NCBI GenBank assembly: GCA_031835245.1
Contig: JAVKOQ010000039.1
Span: 124,001-188,000, forward strand
Length of the DNA: 64,000 nucleotides
Source: Balamuthia mandrillaris
Taxonomy: Eukaryota; Discosea; Longamoebia; Balamuthiidae
Reading direction: 5' to 3'
The translations under genes were made by a program, and so were the position numbers. Shown here piece after piece: positions 10,187 through 29,094 of the stretch (position 1 is its first letter; each line of letters starts with the position of its first letter). Below the pieces are notes generated by a model. That model made no database searches. It was not told the origin of the DNA and saw nothing but the letters and a program-made list of their open reading frames with translations.

Positions 10187-11686
10187 ATGGCGGAAGCGCT
10201 CAAAGCTTTGATCAAAGAACAATGCCCGGCGTTCAAGGTGTTTTTGTTTTCAAAAAAAAATTGTTGTTGTTGTTGTTGGAAACTAACCAAAAAAAAAACG
10301 AAAACAATACAAGAACGGTTGTCCCTACGCGGATGCCTCTCCTTCATTTAAAGAACAAGTCGCCAAGTGCCCCGTCTTTCAAAATGGTTTGTTTGTTGTT
10401 ATTTTTTTCAATGTTTTCTTAGGTTTAAAAACCTCCAAAACAAAATACTCATCCTTTTTTTTTAAAAAAAAAAACAGATTGTCCGTTTGCCAATCCGGAA
10501 GTTCTTTCGGGAGGAGGCTCAGCGGAGGAGCTGCTACGTCAATTGCAAGTGGCTTTGCAGCATCACCGCCAGCTGGAGGCTTCGGGCCAACAAAGCGAGA
10601 CACAGGAACAAGCCTCCTCCTCCTTGGAGCAGCAGCTTCTCAACCTCTTGCCAAAACTTCAACCCAAAGGAGGAGAAGACAAAAATGCAGAGAAGAACGA
10701 GGTGGAGGAGGAGAAGAAGAAGAGAACGAACAGTTTTATTGAAGGTCTGAGAGAAAAGTGCCCGGTCTTCAAGGAGGGCTGTCCCTTCAAGGAGCTCCCT
10801 CAGTCGTTCAAGGAGGAGGTCCACAAGTGCCCCTCCTTCACGCAGGGCTGCCCCTTCGCTACCATTTGCTCCAACGGGGAGCGGCTGATCGATGCCCTGA
10901 AGCACCGCACCTGGGAGTATTATCTCACGCAGGGCTTCGCCGTTGCTGATGCTTCTTCTTCGCCGCAGATGACTTCGTCTTCGTCGTCTTCTGTGGAGCC
11001 CAACGACGGAGCGACAGACGAGAACGAGGAGCGGCTTGCTGCACAGTTGAAGTCTGGCACGCAAAAGTCTCATGACTTGGCTGAAAAGGCTTCTTTTGTA
11101 AAGAGATTCCGTGAAGGCATCATTCTCCTCTCCTTGTCGTTCTCTTCTCTTCTCACCATTCTTTGCTCTTACCAAAACTAACAAAACAAACTTTTTACAT
11201 AACAGGTTCATTGGACAAAGAAAAGTACAGAGAGTTCGTTCAATGCCTTTACTTCGTGTACGAAGCAATGGAGGCTGCTCTTGCCAAACACTCTGACCCC
11301 CAACAAAGCGACCTCTACAACGCGGCAGTGGCTCGTATCCACTTCCCTAAAGAGCTGAGCCGCTTGGAAGCCCTCGAAGAGGATCTTGAGTTTTACTATG
11401 GCCAAAATTGGCGTGCTATCATATCCCCATCCCCTGTCACTCAGGAATACGCTGCTCGGCTGAAGCATTGTTCTTCTGTACGAAGATCTTCATTCTCCTT
11501 TCTTCTATTCTTGTTTATTATTTTTTCTTCAATTCTCTTCGTTAACGTACAAACGAAAACAGGAGAAACCAGAATTGTTAATAGCCCACAGTTATACTCG
11601 TTATTTGGGAGATCTTTCTGGTGGTCAGATCTTGAAACGGTTCACTAAAAAGTCTCTAAATCTTCAAGGCAACGAAGGAACCGGTA

Positions 11687-11728
<42 letters not shown>

Positions 11729-12297
11729 TGTTTACTAAAATTAAAATAGCATTTTACGAATTTAAGAACGTACCAAGCGCAAATCGCTTCAAGAACGAAT
11801 ACCGAGAAAAGTTGAACTCGCTGCATCTCCCTCAAGCCACAGCAGACGCCATCGTCGACGAAGCCAACGTTGCCTTTGAGTTGAACATGAAGTTGTTCAT
11901 GGAATTAGAAAACGAGTTGGACGTCTTCTACGATTACATCAAGCAAAGAGAGCAAAACGAAAAGAATGACGACAAACAAGTCGAATCCACTTCCACGTTG
12001 CGGAGGAGAAAGGAACAAGAGAAGGAGAAAAAGAACGAACATCCTGCAACAACAACAACACATGGACAGCATGGCGGCGGCGGAGGGGTGTGCCCTTTTC
12101 ACAAAATGATGGAGGCAGGAAAGAAGAAAGAGGGAGAAGAAAGTTTAACCTCTTCAACGAAAACGGAAAAGCAGCACGCGTCTTCCTCTTCTTCCTCCTC
12201 CTCCTCTTCTTCTAAATACTGTTCTACTGTGGTTCTCGTCTCTGTGATTTCCACTGTTCTCGTTGCTCAAATGATTGCTGCCATTTGTTACTTGTAA
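10187..12297 (+). CDS. Tail-anchored heme oxygenase with repeated CP motifs
   Basis: Six exons join in phase: 10187-10237, 10314-10386, 10478-11110, 11206-11477, 11563-11683 and 11750-12297. Heme oxygenase opens heme to biliverdin, CO and iron using electrons from a reductase. The signature [20 protein letters not shown] is intact, and the proximal heme ligand is the His in [14 protein letters not shown]. Unusually, about 200 residues precede the catalytic domain and carry repeated Cys-Pro motifs: [43 protein letters not shown]. Another, VCPFHK, lies after it. Cys-Pro is the core of heme regulatory motifs. A hydrophobic C-terminal helix ([20 protein letters not shown]) predicts ER tail anchoring, as in animal HO-1/HO-2. 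The exon 3 donor is placed at 11111; a GC donor seven bases later is an alternative. Confidence 0.9.
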
Positions 12298-12320
12298 AAC
12301 CAAAAGTTTAAACAAAAGTT

Positions 12321-12536
12321 TCATTCGTGACGAGCATACACGGTCCATTGACCACCATCGCGAGCATAAAAGTCCATAGGATAAACTTCTTGCCATTCGA
12401 TGGCGCGAAGAGCTACCTCTGCCTCGTACGGGTTCAGCAGCGGCTTCTCGAATGCGTACCCCCAATCTATGGACAGTCTTGGGCATGCTATTTGCACCCA
12501 TCTTCAGAAAGAAGAACTGAGTCAGAATAGAGGTGC

Positions 12537-12584
<48 letters not shown>

Positions 12585-13015
12585 TTACGCGTCAATGTCT
12601 TGGAACAAGGAAAGCTTGGCAGGAAAGATTTCAGAGAGGAGAATGACGTTGTAAGGGATGTTTTGAGCTTGCAGCAACCCCTCGATGTGCTAGTTTTTGT
12701 TTTCAAAGTTAACATAAGAAACAACAGGGAGGCATGAAGAGTGCATATATTCACCTTGAGCACGTGAGGACTGCCCTGTCTACCAAGCGTGCCAAGGATG
12801 ACGCCCCATTTACGCGCTTTTGTGGCTTGTGCTATTGCATCTCTGTACATAATCAGCACCACAATCTCTTCGTTAAAAGAAAGAACAAAACAGAACAAAA
12901 GCGCAAGACGAAGAAGGTGTAGTTACTTTCTTATCCGATGCATCTCATCTGTGTCGTACTTTTCGGAAGTGAAGACTTTGCTGTATGGATCATATCTATT
13001 TTGTTGAAGAAACCG

Positions 13016-13051
<36 letters not shown>

Positions 13052-14311
13052 CACAAATAAGTATAACGAACCAAGAAACAAATAAAGACATAGAACAAAG
13101 AAGAATGGGATCAGACAAAAGATTTTGATTTCTTTGAAGTGTAATCATATCGATTTTTCAGTGCCCAGTGGTTGTCATCAGCAGAGAGAAATAGAGAGAG
13201 AGAGAGAGAGAGAGAGAAGAGAGATTACCGATAGGCAAGAAGATGAGGATTGGTGATCATGATTGATTCAAGGTGGAACCGTCCATCACCCAAATAACTA
13301 ACATCAAAAAGAACTTCGTTAAAATCCAAAAGAATACACGTTGATATAGGAGAGAGAGAGACAGAGAGAGGGAGAGAGAGTCGTTACATAAGAGCATCAG
13401 CATCGTTGTCGATCTTAGGAGAGGTACAACCTAGAATCTCTCCTGGAGATAACGGTCTAGCTTGTGGTATGTACACATTGTACCCATCCTCGTTTAACGT
13501 TTGCTTTGCAGCCTTTTTGTTGATGTGTTGTTGTTAGTAAAGAAGGAGAGAATAGCGATGGAATACAGCTAGAGGAAAACAAAGTACGTGAAGAGATGTC
13601 GCAAACTGGATGGTAGCAACAAGAGCCAGCTTTTTGCCTTTTTCAAAGTTGAGTCGCACGGTATCCACAAAGTGCTTCAAGTCGATCTTTATGTCCACAA
13701 AAACGTACAATGTATTCATGTCCGTTATGTCGATCGGCACTTCACGGTGGCAAGATATTTAAAAAAAAACAAAGTAAGAACAACAAGAACAGCACATATA
13801 TGAAGAACAAGAAGCACAAGAAGAAGAAGAACAAAAAGAAGAACAAGAAGAACAAGAAGAAGAACAAGAAGAACACAAGAAGAAGAAGAACAAGAACAAG
13901 AACAAGAAGAAGAACAAGAACAAGAACAAGAACAAGAACAAGAAGAAGAACAGAAGAACAAGAACAAGAAGAAGAACAAGAAGAAGAACAAGAACAAGAA
14001 CAAGAACAAGAACAAGAAGAAGAACAAGAACAAGAACAAGAACAAGAACAAGAACAAGAACAAGAACAAGAACAAGAACAAGAACAAGAACAAGAACAAG
14101 AAAGAAGAAGAAGAAGAAGAAGAAGAAGAAGAAGAACTTCGAAGAGAAGCATGCAGTACCGAGACAGGAGTGACCATAATGAACAAGAAAGTCAGCGCCA
14201 AGAGCTTTGGCCGTAAAGTCATCCACGCAACAGGCACCATACGTCACATCTCCCATCACCACCGTCTCCACTCCCGCAAACCTTTTTTTTTTTTGTTGTT
14301 GTTTCGTTAGA

Positions 14312-14349
<38 letters not shown>

Positions 14350-14699
14350 GCAAACTCTTCAAGAATGTCAGCAATAGGGCAAGCATAGAGCAGGAGGCCC
14401 TCGGGCATCTGCAGGGCGGCCCTCTTCGCTCCCGTCTCTCTCAGCCGCCAAATGGTTTTGGGGATCTCGAAATTGTAGTTGGAGGGGAGCTGAGCGATGC
14501 GAGCCTGAAGCCGCGGGTCGTTGAGGAGTTGCTCCGGAACAGTCTTGGGGGTGCTGTAGACCTTCCTTGTCGTGCTGGGGCCAGCTGAGGAGCTCACAAC
14601 GATGGGTTTGGCGCTGGCGCCTTTGATCCGTTGTTGTTGATTTTGGGGCCTTCGGCCGACAAACTTGCGACGAGGTTTTTTCTCTTGGGCAGGTTCTTC

Positions 14700-14733
<34 letters not shown>

Positions 14734-14813
14734 GTTGGAACAGCAGTGGAATCGTTCATACTGTTGGCGTTGGTGTTGTTGTGGGTCGCTTCGCTGCTTC
14801 TCTTCTCTTCCAT
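12321..14813 (-). CDS. DPH1: Diphthamide biosynthesis protein DPH1
   Basis: DPH1 with DPH2 forms the iron-sulfur radical-SAM enzyme that moves the 3-amino-3-carboxypropyl group from SAM to a His of elongation factor 2, the first step of diphthamide synthesis in the cytosol. The first exon contains [15 protein letters not shown] and [20 protein letters not shown], near-identical to animal DPH1. Later exons read [17 protein letters not shown] (first cluster Cys), [37 protein letters not shown] and [14 protein letters not shown] (third cluster Cys), ending [19 protein letters not shown]. About nine exons are separated by introns carrying (GA)n and AACAAG repeats on the plus strand. An in-frame ATG at 14852 would add 13 residues. 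Its stop lies 23 bp from the heme oxygenase stop. Confidence 0.92.
13810..14145 (-). repeat. (AACAAG)n / TTCTTG-type repeat in DPH1 intron
   Basis: About 335 bp of AACAAG/AAGAAG units on the plus strand, so CTTGTT-rich in the sense of DPH1. It gives rise to long spurious reading frames (EQEQ or SCSC repeats) that are not genes. Confidence 0.95.
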
Positions 14814-15138
14814 TTTCTTTCTTCTTTTTTTTTGAACGATCGGACCAATCACAAATCATACAATCCTCGGTGACGTCATCCCAGCCTCAGTTCAAAATGT
14901 CAAGAAATCGAACAGTTTTGCTGAACCATCTCTTCTCGATTTGACGTCCTGAACATGACGTCATTCAGATCGATCCATGTGTCCACGATTTGTACAATTT
15001 AATTGGACAGAATGTTCTCATTTTGACGTCCCAGAAGTGTCGGTTCATTTCTTCTATTTTTCTTTTCTTTTCTGCATATATCATTTTCTTTTCGCTTTGC
15101 TTTACACATATATCTCTCTCCACCCTTTCTATAGAACT
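14814..15138. promoter_or_regulatory. DPH1 upstream region with two CRE palindromes
   Basis: Exact TGACGTCA palindromes lie at 14871-14878 and 14956-14963. Partial TGACGTC sites follow at about 14942 and 15024. No coding sequence is apparent. The region separates the DPH1 start from the stop of the next minus-strand gene. Confidence 0.45.
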
Positions 15139-16159
15139 CTATTTTTGCGTTGCCCTGCCGAGGTACCGCCGTTCCTCAGGCCCCAACACCCAGTCGAACT
15201 CGTTGGCGGTCAACGAGGTTCTTCGTTGCCTAAGACCCCGTCGCTTGCGCAGCGCGTTGTGTTGCTGTCGTTCCCTTTCGAAGAGGGTCATCGTCGTCGT
15301 TGTCGCTGTCCTCGGTGATTCTTCGGCTTGATGGTGTGGTGGTTTGATTCTTTCTTCACCTTTTCCTTGCGTTCTTCTTCTTTTTGAATCGGATTGATGG
15401 GGTGATGGGCTTGTGCTTCCCTTCAGCCTCTTTCCTCTTCTTTGTCTAGGAGATTCTCCCACCTTTTCGTCGACCCCCTCAGCAACTGAAGATGATGGCG
15501 ATGATGAAGTGGATGAGAAAGAAAGAGATGGTGGTGATGATGAACCGAACGCAGAAGAAGAATAAGGTGATTGGGAGATCAAGCTTAAAGGCGATGAACT
15601 TATAACAGATCGAGTTCCACCTGGATTTGAAACAGTTTCTATGATCCAGCGTGATAAGATGGAGGTGATGAGGTTAAACAAAGTCGAAGATCGGAGAGAA
15701 AAAAGAACTCACCGCCAGGATCCATCGTTTGTACCAGTCTCAACAGCTCCCCTTTGGACAGAGGAAGGGAGAGCAAGAACTCGTTTGAAAAACATTCTTT
15801 GCCGAGCTGGTTGCGTTCTCTGGTGGAGCCCGTCATCTGTCCCTTGCAGGGTTGAAGGGAAGACAGGTTGGATACGCCTGCAGAGCAAGAGGAGATGAAA
15901 AGACGAAACGAAAAGGTAAAGATAAGAGAGAAAAAGGTTGAAAAGAAGAGATGGAGAGGGTCCCATTTCAGTCTCCTTAGAGAGTTACAGGAATGAATGT
16001 ACGACGCCTTTGCTCTGTTTGGTTTTGCAGAGAGTCAGATTATGTCGCAGGAAACTGATGGAGATATAGAATGTTTGATCAGCAGAGAGCCAGCGGTACC
16101 GGTTACCTTGGCCGAAATGGAACGAAAAGCTCAAAAAGCGACAGCACGCGAGTGATCAT
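15139..16159 (-). CDS. Uncharacterised basic, serine-rich protein
   Basis: Four exons join in phase with GT-AG borders, starting at ATG 16159 (MITRVLSLFELFVPFRPR). A 26 bp micro-exon follows near 16000, then exons ending near 15714 and 15139. The product is about 270 residues. The middle contains KGELLRLVQTMDPGETVSNP. The rest is Ser-rich and disordered, ending in a basic helix, ERERQQHNALRKRRGLRQRR, then FDWVLGPEERRYLGR. I recognise no family. The basic tail could bind nucleic acid or act as a nuclear signal, but that is a guess. The exon 1-2 assignment rests only on phase and splice-site fit. The gene diverges from INTS5 across about 200 bp. Confidence 0.5.
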
Positions 16160-16356
16160 CTCAGATGAAAAATTATTCAACAATTTTCCCCGTTTCTACC
16201 TATTTAAGAAAATAATTTGTGATAATTATCATTTTCGCAGCAAAAATCCAAAATTTTAGGATAATTTGTGTCGTACGATAAATTCCAAGATTGTTGTAGA
16301 TTGTCGATTGGTTGTCGACAATAAAACAAATCAAAGAGAAAAGAAAAAAGAAAGAG
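16160..16356. promoter_or_regulatory. AT-rich divergent promoter, unknown gene / INTS5
   Basis: An AT-rich gap of about 200 bp with ATTTTCGCAGCAAAAAT-type sequence at about 16230 and the palindrome TTGTCGACAA at about 16313, 44 bp before the INTS5 ATG. A similar AT-rich block with TTTTCGCAG and ATGTCGACAA occurs upstream of the Sec7 gene. Confidence 0.4.
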
Positions 16357-18228
16357 ATGACCTCTTCTTCTTCTTCGCATCTGGCTCACGCGGTGCAGCG
16401 ACTTCTCTCCAGGCTAGAACAACAAGAAGAAGCAGAAGGAGAGGAAAACCTGCTCCCAGCAGCCTCTCATCTTCTGTTCAGCCAGCTGCTGGCCCTCCAT
16501 GTCGACAAAAACGACGCAAAAGATTTCCTCCAGCTGAAAGCGTTGGTCGGCAGCATGTATCCCACCGCCTATGGGAGCTGCATAGACGCCACCATGAGCC
16601 ACCTGCTTTCCTTCTCCAAAGAGACGCTGCTGCAAACGCTCGAAAACCTCGCTCTGCTCCTCGCTTGCGAAGAAGAAGAGCAAGACTCGACCAAGCCACG
16701 GAACAGCTCGTCGACCTCCACGGCGCTGGAGCTCTCTCGTCACTGGGTCACTCTCTTCTCGTTGCTGCTGCAGCAAAGCGCGGAGGCCGATCTGCTCTCG
16801 CTCGTCTTTTCGCTGCTGGAGAGAAGCCTGCCGGAGGTCAGGAGCATGCCGCTGCTGTTTGACGCCGTGAGGAAGACGCTCCTCCATTTCTTTGCCATGT
16901 TGCAGAGCCGCACTCTGCGTTATTCTTCAGCTTCTGCTGCTGTTGGAGAGGAGCAATGTATGGAGAGTGCAGTTGTGGAGGCTCTGAAGCGAATGTGTAC
17001 GTGCCCTCCTGTGTTCTCTTTCTCTCTTTTTTTCAGTTGCTTCTTTTCTTTCTCTGTCTCATTCTTGACATTTCATCTTCTCTGTTCTTCTCCGCTTCTC
17101 TCTCTCTCTCTCTCTCCGATTTACAAAATAATAGTATCACAACTGCCCCAACGCCGACGTTTCTCCAACCAAGAGGATGACGAACCGCCCCAGAGCAGTT
17201 TAGAACGAGAATACTTGCTGTTGTCTCACATCTTTGACCTAGTCCTCGACTTTACCTTCTCCACACAAGCAGATGGCACGCTTCGCCCAAAACGATTTCA
17301 GGATTCTGTTGTTCCTCTCACATCGCCTCTTTCATCATCATCTACTTCCTCTCCTCCTTCTGGAGTGGTACGAGACGGAGGAGGAACGGTGACGACGACG
17401 GTGGATCGTCTTTTAGCTCCAGCTTATGTACCACCCGCCAATTCGCTTTTCCCTCCGTCAACCATGTTCCGAAATCTTCCTCTCCTTTCTCATTCCTTCT
17501 CTTTTGTCTCTTCTTCTGCATCCAGTTCCTCTACTTCTAGTTCTTCTTGTTCTTCTTCTTCTTCTTCTTCTTCTTCTTCTTCGAGCATACTACGCCAAAA
17601 TCGTAAACGAAAACTCCCAACCTTACTCACAGACAACTCAAATGCTTCTTCTGCTTCAAACAAGCATAACTTTGTATCTCCTGTTGTAAATGTCGGGGTT
17701 GGCGGAGGAAGCACGTTGTCAAAGTTGGAGAAAGCACACATGAAGCGGAAGTTACGGAGGGGAGAAGCGTTTCAAGAAAGTCTTTTGGTAGAGGCGGCCG
17801 CTATGCAGGCCAATCGGAGCGACATCATTCATTTGCTTTCTCTCTGTATCAATTCTTCTCCTTCTTTTGGTACCTTGTGCTCTTCCTTCTATTTCCGTTT
17901 CCCTACTCCTTTCTCCTTTCCTTCTATTGCTAATTGAAGAAAAACAATCCAGAAAATAGAGCCCAGCGTATGTCTTTGTTGACGGACTTGGTGCTGAGTC
18001 GTATATCATACACTCAGGAGCCAAGACCCAGCTATGACCAGTTAACTTTCGTTATCTTTTTGCTCGCTTTTGCTCCTTTCTGCTCTCTTACATTCATAAC
18101 ACAAAGGTACAAGGACATCCTGCCAAGACGACCCAACTTCCCAAGGGATCAGTTCACGCAAAAGATTTTCACTCAAAACCCAATCCTGCTCAGTCTCTTT
18201 GAACTCATTGCTGAAGGTTTCTTCCTCT

Positions 18229-18282
<54 letters not shown>

Positions 18283-18806
18283 TCTCTCTCTCTCTTTCTC
18301 TCTCTCTCTGTTTCTCTCTCTTTCTCTCTTGCTGACGAGGTACAAACAACACCTTAGTGCCAAGTGTGTTCTGCCGGTGTTTGGAGGTCATCAAAAGCCT
18401 TTTGGTCTTCGTCACAAGCCACTGGAACGCTGAGCTCAACCCAAAGCCCTCCCTCTCTCCCCTCTTCCTCTTCACCTGCCGCTTGATGGAGATCCTTCGC
18501 AAGGTGGAATGGGTGCCGCCTCCTCTTTCCCAGTGCGCTCAGGTCTTTGCTCACGTCTCTCCCGCCGAGATCGCCGCCATCCTCATGGACGTTTGGGGCT
18601 TCATTCGAGACTACCCTCCTTCTCCCTCCGCCTACGCTGTTGTTGCTATCACCGACAAAGACGAGGAAGAAAGAACGAAGAGAGGGGAGAAAGAGAAGAG
18701 GAAGTTTGATGGGCAATGCTCCGTGGTGCCGTACATGTTTAACCTCAAGACCGTGCTGCGTTGCAATGTGGAGAAGCTTGCTCCATATTATGCCACATTC
18801 TTCTGA
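16357..18806 (+). CDS. INTS5: Integrator complex subunit 5
   Basis: INTS5 is a scaffold subunit of Integrator, the nuclear complex that ends transcription of snRNAs and paused mRNAs. The C-terminal exons are the clearest match: FTQNPILLSLFELIAE, then VPSVFCRCLEVIKSLLVF, VPPPLSQCAQVFAHVSPAEI, ILMDVWGFIRDYPPS and LKTVLRCNVEKLAPYYATFF. In human INTS5 the same order reads FREQPLLFELLKLVA, VFSQLAPFE, LLSVWGFLRE and HSVLHRNIDRLG. Five exons start near 16357, 17133, 17951, 18109 and 18357; the fourth is followed by a long (CT)n intron. The product is about 680 residues against about 1,020 in human, so the HEAT-like middle is shorter and interrupted by Ser-rich loops. The N-terminal assignment rests on continuity with the C-terminus. 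Confidence 0.8.
18219..18330 (+). repeat. (CT)n microsatellite in INTS5 intron
   Basis: About 110 bp of CT dinucleotide directly after the donor of the fourth exon, sense-strand pyrimidine. It is typical of the CT tracts placed early in introns throughout the window. Confidence 0.95.
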
Positions 18807-18833
18807 GTTAAATAATATCTCTTCCACTATACA

Positions 18834-19234
18834 TTACAAAAACAGATCAGCAGAGAAATCCCGACTGCTTCGTCTCTGTGTTGTCTTGTCCTCTGTTTTG
18901 TTCTTGTCGCTGGCGGCTGTTTGCTGCTGCCACCGCTGGTAGGCCTCCGTCAGTCGACACCATTCCTCCAGGCCAAGGTCCTGCGGGCGACGCTCCGCCG
19001 GCAGCCCCGATAGCCCCAAGATAGCTTCTGCCGCCCCTTCCCCTAATTTCCTGGGGTTATTCCACACGGTGTGTTTGTGATGAGTAAAACGAAGAAAGAA
19101 ATGTAAACAGAAAGAAAAGAAAGAGCGGTTCAGAAAGAACGCAGCGATGATTTGGTTATAATCATGAGTTTGTGAATGTGAATCTTTTTCATACGTTCAA
19201 TTCATCTTTAAAAGACACAAAAGAATAGCGAGAG

Positions 19235-19273
<39 letters not shown>

Positions 19274-20820
19274 ACCGTAAAGCATTGGTAAGCACTTTTC
19301 GACGAAGGCCCATCACTTCTCTGCAGACATGCTCCAACGCCGCTATATCCACTGTTTTTTGTTGTCATATAAACAGAGTCAACATAAAAGGAGAGGAGAA
19401 AGAAAGAAAAGAAAGAAAAGGAAGATTCTTCATTCAGTAGGAAGGCAGTAGGTAATTATTTTTTGCTTCTTCACTGGCAAACTCCGCTAATACCATTCAT
19501 CTCCATGAAGCTAGACAAGAAAGAGAACAGAAAGAGAGAGAGAGAAGAGAAAAGAAAAGGCGGAAAGAACCTTCAGCGACGGGCTTTTCACGAGGTATGA
19601 CAGTAACCAACGTCCCTGATACCTTTTTGTTAGGAGAAACAATTGCAAGTGTTAGAGGCACGCGGAATGAAAAAAAAAAAGGGAGAAATAAAGAAAATGA
19701 TAAAAGCTTCAGATTTAAAAAGCTCGAATGTTTGATTTTCAACAACGTATATTCAGCGTTGGATCTCAGTTGTATCATCAACAGCCCATAGTATAAGAAA
19801 GAAAGACTAAAGAGGAGGGAAGGAAGCAAACAAACCTTGGGTGGAGGCACAAAAGCGGAGCCCGGAATGCGGTAAGCATACCGCGCTGTACAATTCACCC
19901 CCGTCATCACCGAAAGACGACCATACTCCGGAGTACCTGGCAGCGCAAATATTCGCTCGCCAACCTCCGTTTGGAACAAGAGCGTCATCGGCGCTCTCCC
20001 TTTTTCACAAAAAAAGTTTGTTAATACCGGCAATAACGCGAGATGGGTGCAGAAAGGGAAGGGAGAGGAGGAGTCACCATGAGCAAAGGGTCCTTTCCGT
20101 GAAGGGATTTGTCGTAACCACTTCAATAGCAACTCCGTGGCCACGTTAAACGGCAGATTGCCAACAATCTGAACCGGTGACTCTATTTATTTAAAAAAAA
20201 AACAGTGAGATCGACTGCAAAAGCAGAACTACCAGGTAGTAACGAACCATCTTCCCAAGAAGAAGCTTTGGGCTCCCCTCGAAGCAGCTCCTCCTCGTCA
20301 ACCTGCAGGGCGTCCGCAAAGTGGAGCTCCAGCCGGCCCTGAGCGACGTTGGCCAAGGTCTCCAGGGCGGGCCGAAAGCGAGTGTCCTTCTCGATGGCGA
20401 TGACCTTGCGGGCGCCCGCCTTGAGCAGGCTGCGGGTGAGGCCGCCGGGGCCAGGTCCGACCTCGATGCAGGTGCTGCCGGCTACTTTGGGCACGCTGCG
20501 AACCACTCTGTCTTTTATCAAATTTTAAGGACATCGTTTGTGCGTTGTGTGTGGATTGGTGTGTGTGTTTTTTTTTTTTGCGGATGATTGATTTTTGTGA
20601 TTTGTTGTGGTTTGATTTTTGTGGTGAGTGAGTGTAAGATGAAGCGGAGTGGAGGGGGGGGCGGAGGAAAAAAAAAAGAGAGAGATGAAAAAAAGAGTAA
20701 AAAAATATTGTTACCTGTGATATTGAGGTCCAACAAAAAGTTTTGCGCCAGGTCCTTCTTGCTGACCAGGCCGTACATGCGGACCAACTCCGCCGGGGAG
20801 GGCATCGCTGGTAGCTTCAT
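18834..20820 (-). CDS. TFB1M: Mitochondrial rRNA adenine dimethyltransferase TFB1M
   Basis: This KsgA/Dim1-family enzyme dimethylates two adjacent adenines near the 3' end of small-subunit rRNA; the TFB1M branch acts in mitochondria. Exon 1 (start 20820) reads KKDLAQNFLLDLNITG. Exon 2 carries the SAM site EVGPGPGGLTRSLLKAGA and IEKDTRF. Exon 3 has IVGNLPFNVATELLLKWL (motif IV NLPF). Later parts include MTLLFQTEVGER, GRLSVMTGV, AFVPPPKV and VMGLRRKVLTNALR. These match human TFB1M rather than the nucleolar DIMT1. No clear mitochondrial presequence precedes LVRMYGLVSKKD, though the N-terminus is short and slightly basic. The C-terminus is extended and charged. About eight exons. Its stop lies 27 bp from the INTS5 stop (convergent). 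Confidence 0.9.
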
Positions 20821-21152
20821 GACCCCCTTTTTCCCCCTTTTCTTTTCTTTTCTCTTAATTTTATTCTTTTCTGTTTAAAATTTTTCTTTTTTTTTTGTGG
20901 ATATGTCGACCAAAAATATTTGATTATCTGTCGACTTTCCCACCAATGGGATGGAAGGAGTGACGTCATGCATTTCCGTCAAGTCGACATGAGAATTGTT
21001 AATTGTTCTTTTTCTTCTTCTCGTTATTCTCCTTCCTTCTTGTTCTTCTTGTTCTTCTTCTTCTTGTTCTTCTTCTTCTTCTTCTTCTTCTTCTTCTTGT
21101 TCTTAAGATGAGATACCCAAAAGCCCAAAGTGTATGAAGCAAGACACCAAAT
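20821..21152. promoter_or_regulatory. TFB1M upstream gap with CRE and GTCGAC palindromes
   Basis: Three GTCGAC cores (about 20904, 20931, 20982) and an exact TGACGTCA (20961-20968) lie within 150 bp upstream of TFB1M. A TTC/TTCTTG pyrimidine tract (21001-21105) follows, downstream of the PIPK fusion gene. No coding sequence is seen. Confidence 0.4.
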
Positions 21153-28677
<7,525 letters not shown>

Positions 28678-29094
28678 TGGAAACGAAAATCGGCTTCACG
28701 TGTGTGTGCGTGCGAACCAACTTTTTCTTGCTTTCCTCTCCTTTATGATCCTTTTTATTGGCTGCAAAAGTTCACGGCGATAAATTGCTGATACTACCTC
28801 AATAATATTAATATTTTCGCAGAATTACCAGATAATTGCGATAAATACCCACAACTGTAAAAATAACACCGCAATCGTCAAAAATTCTATATTTTCGGCA
28901 AAACGTAAGATAATTCGATAAACACGCAACAATTAACTATCTTCGTCGTCGATAATCCGATGTCGACAAAAATTTACCACCTGGTGGTTATATGAGGAGT
29001 AGTTTCATGCCTGTTGGCGAAACAAGCAGCAACGTGAGAGAGAGAGAACCACAAAAGCAGGGAGCGAACAAACCTCTGTTTTTCTCTTCAACAG
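28678..29094. promoter_or_regulatory. AT-rich divergent promoter, fusion gene / Sec7 ARF-GEF
   Basis: A gap of about 417 bp with no coding potential. It has a strongly AT-rich core (28790-28975) containing ATTTTCGCAG and repeated GATAAT-like words, an ATGTCGACAA palindrome (about 28962), and TATATGAGGAGT at 28989-29000, a 12-mer found again at 35829-35840. Confidence 0.45.

Noticed and set aside
13710..14271. Long frames made of EQEQ, SCSC or LFLF repeats on both strands
   Set aside because: They are readings of the AACAAG/TTCTTG intronic microsatellite of DPH1, open in all frames because the repeat lacks stops.
16039..16149. Short plus-strand frame starting MSQETDGDIECLIS
   Set aside because: It overlaps the first exons of the minus-strand unknown gene, whose phases fit well, and has no family match or promoter.
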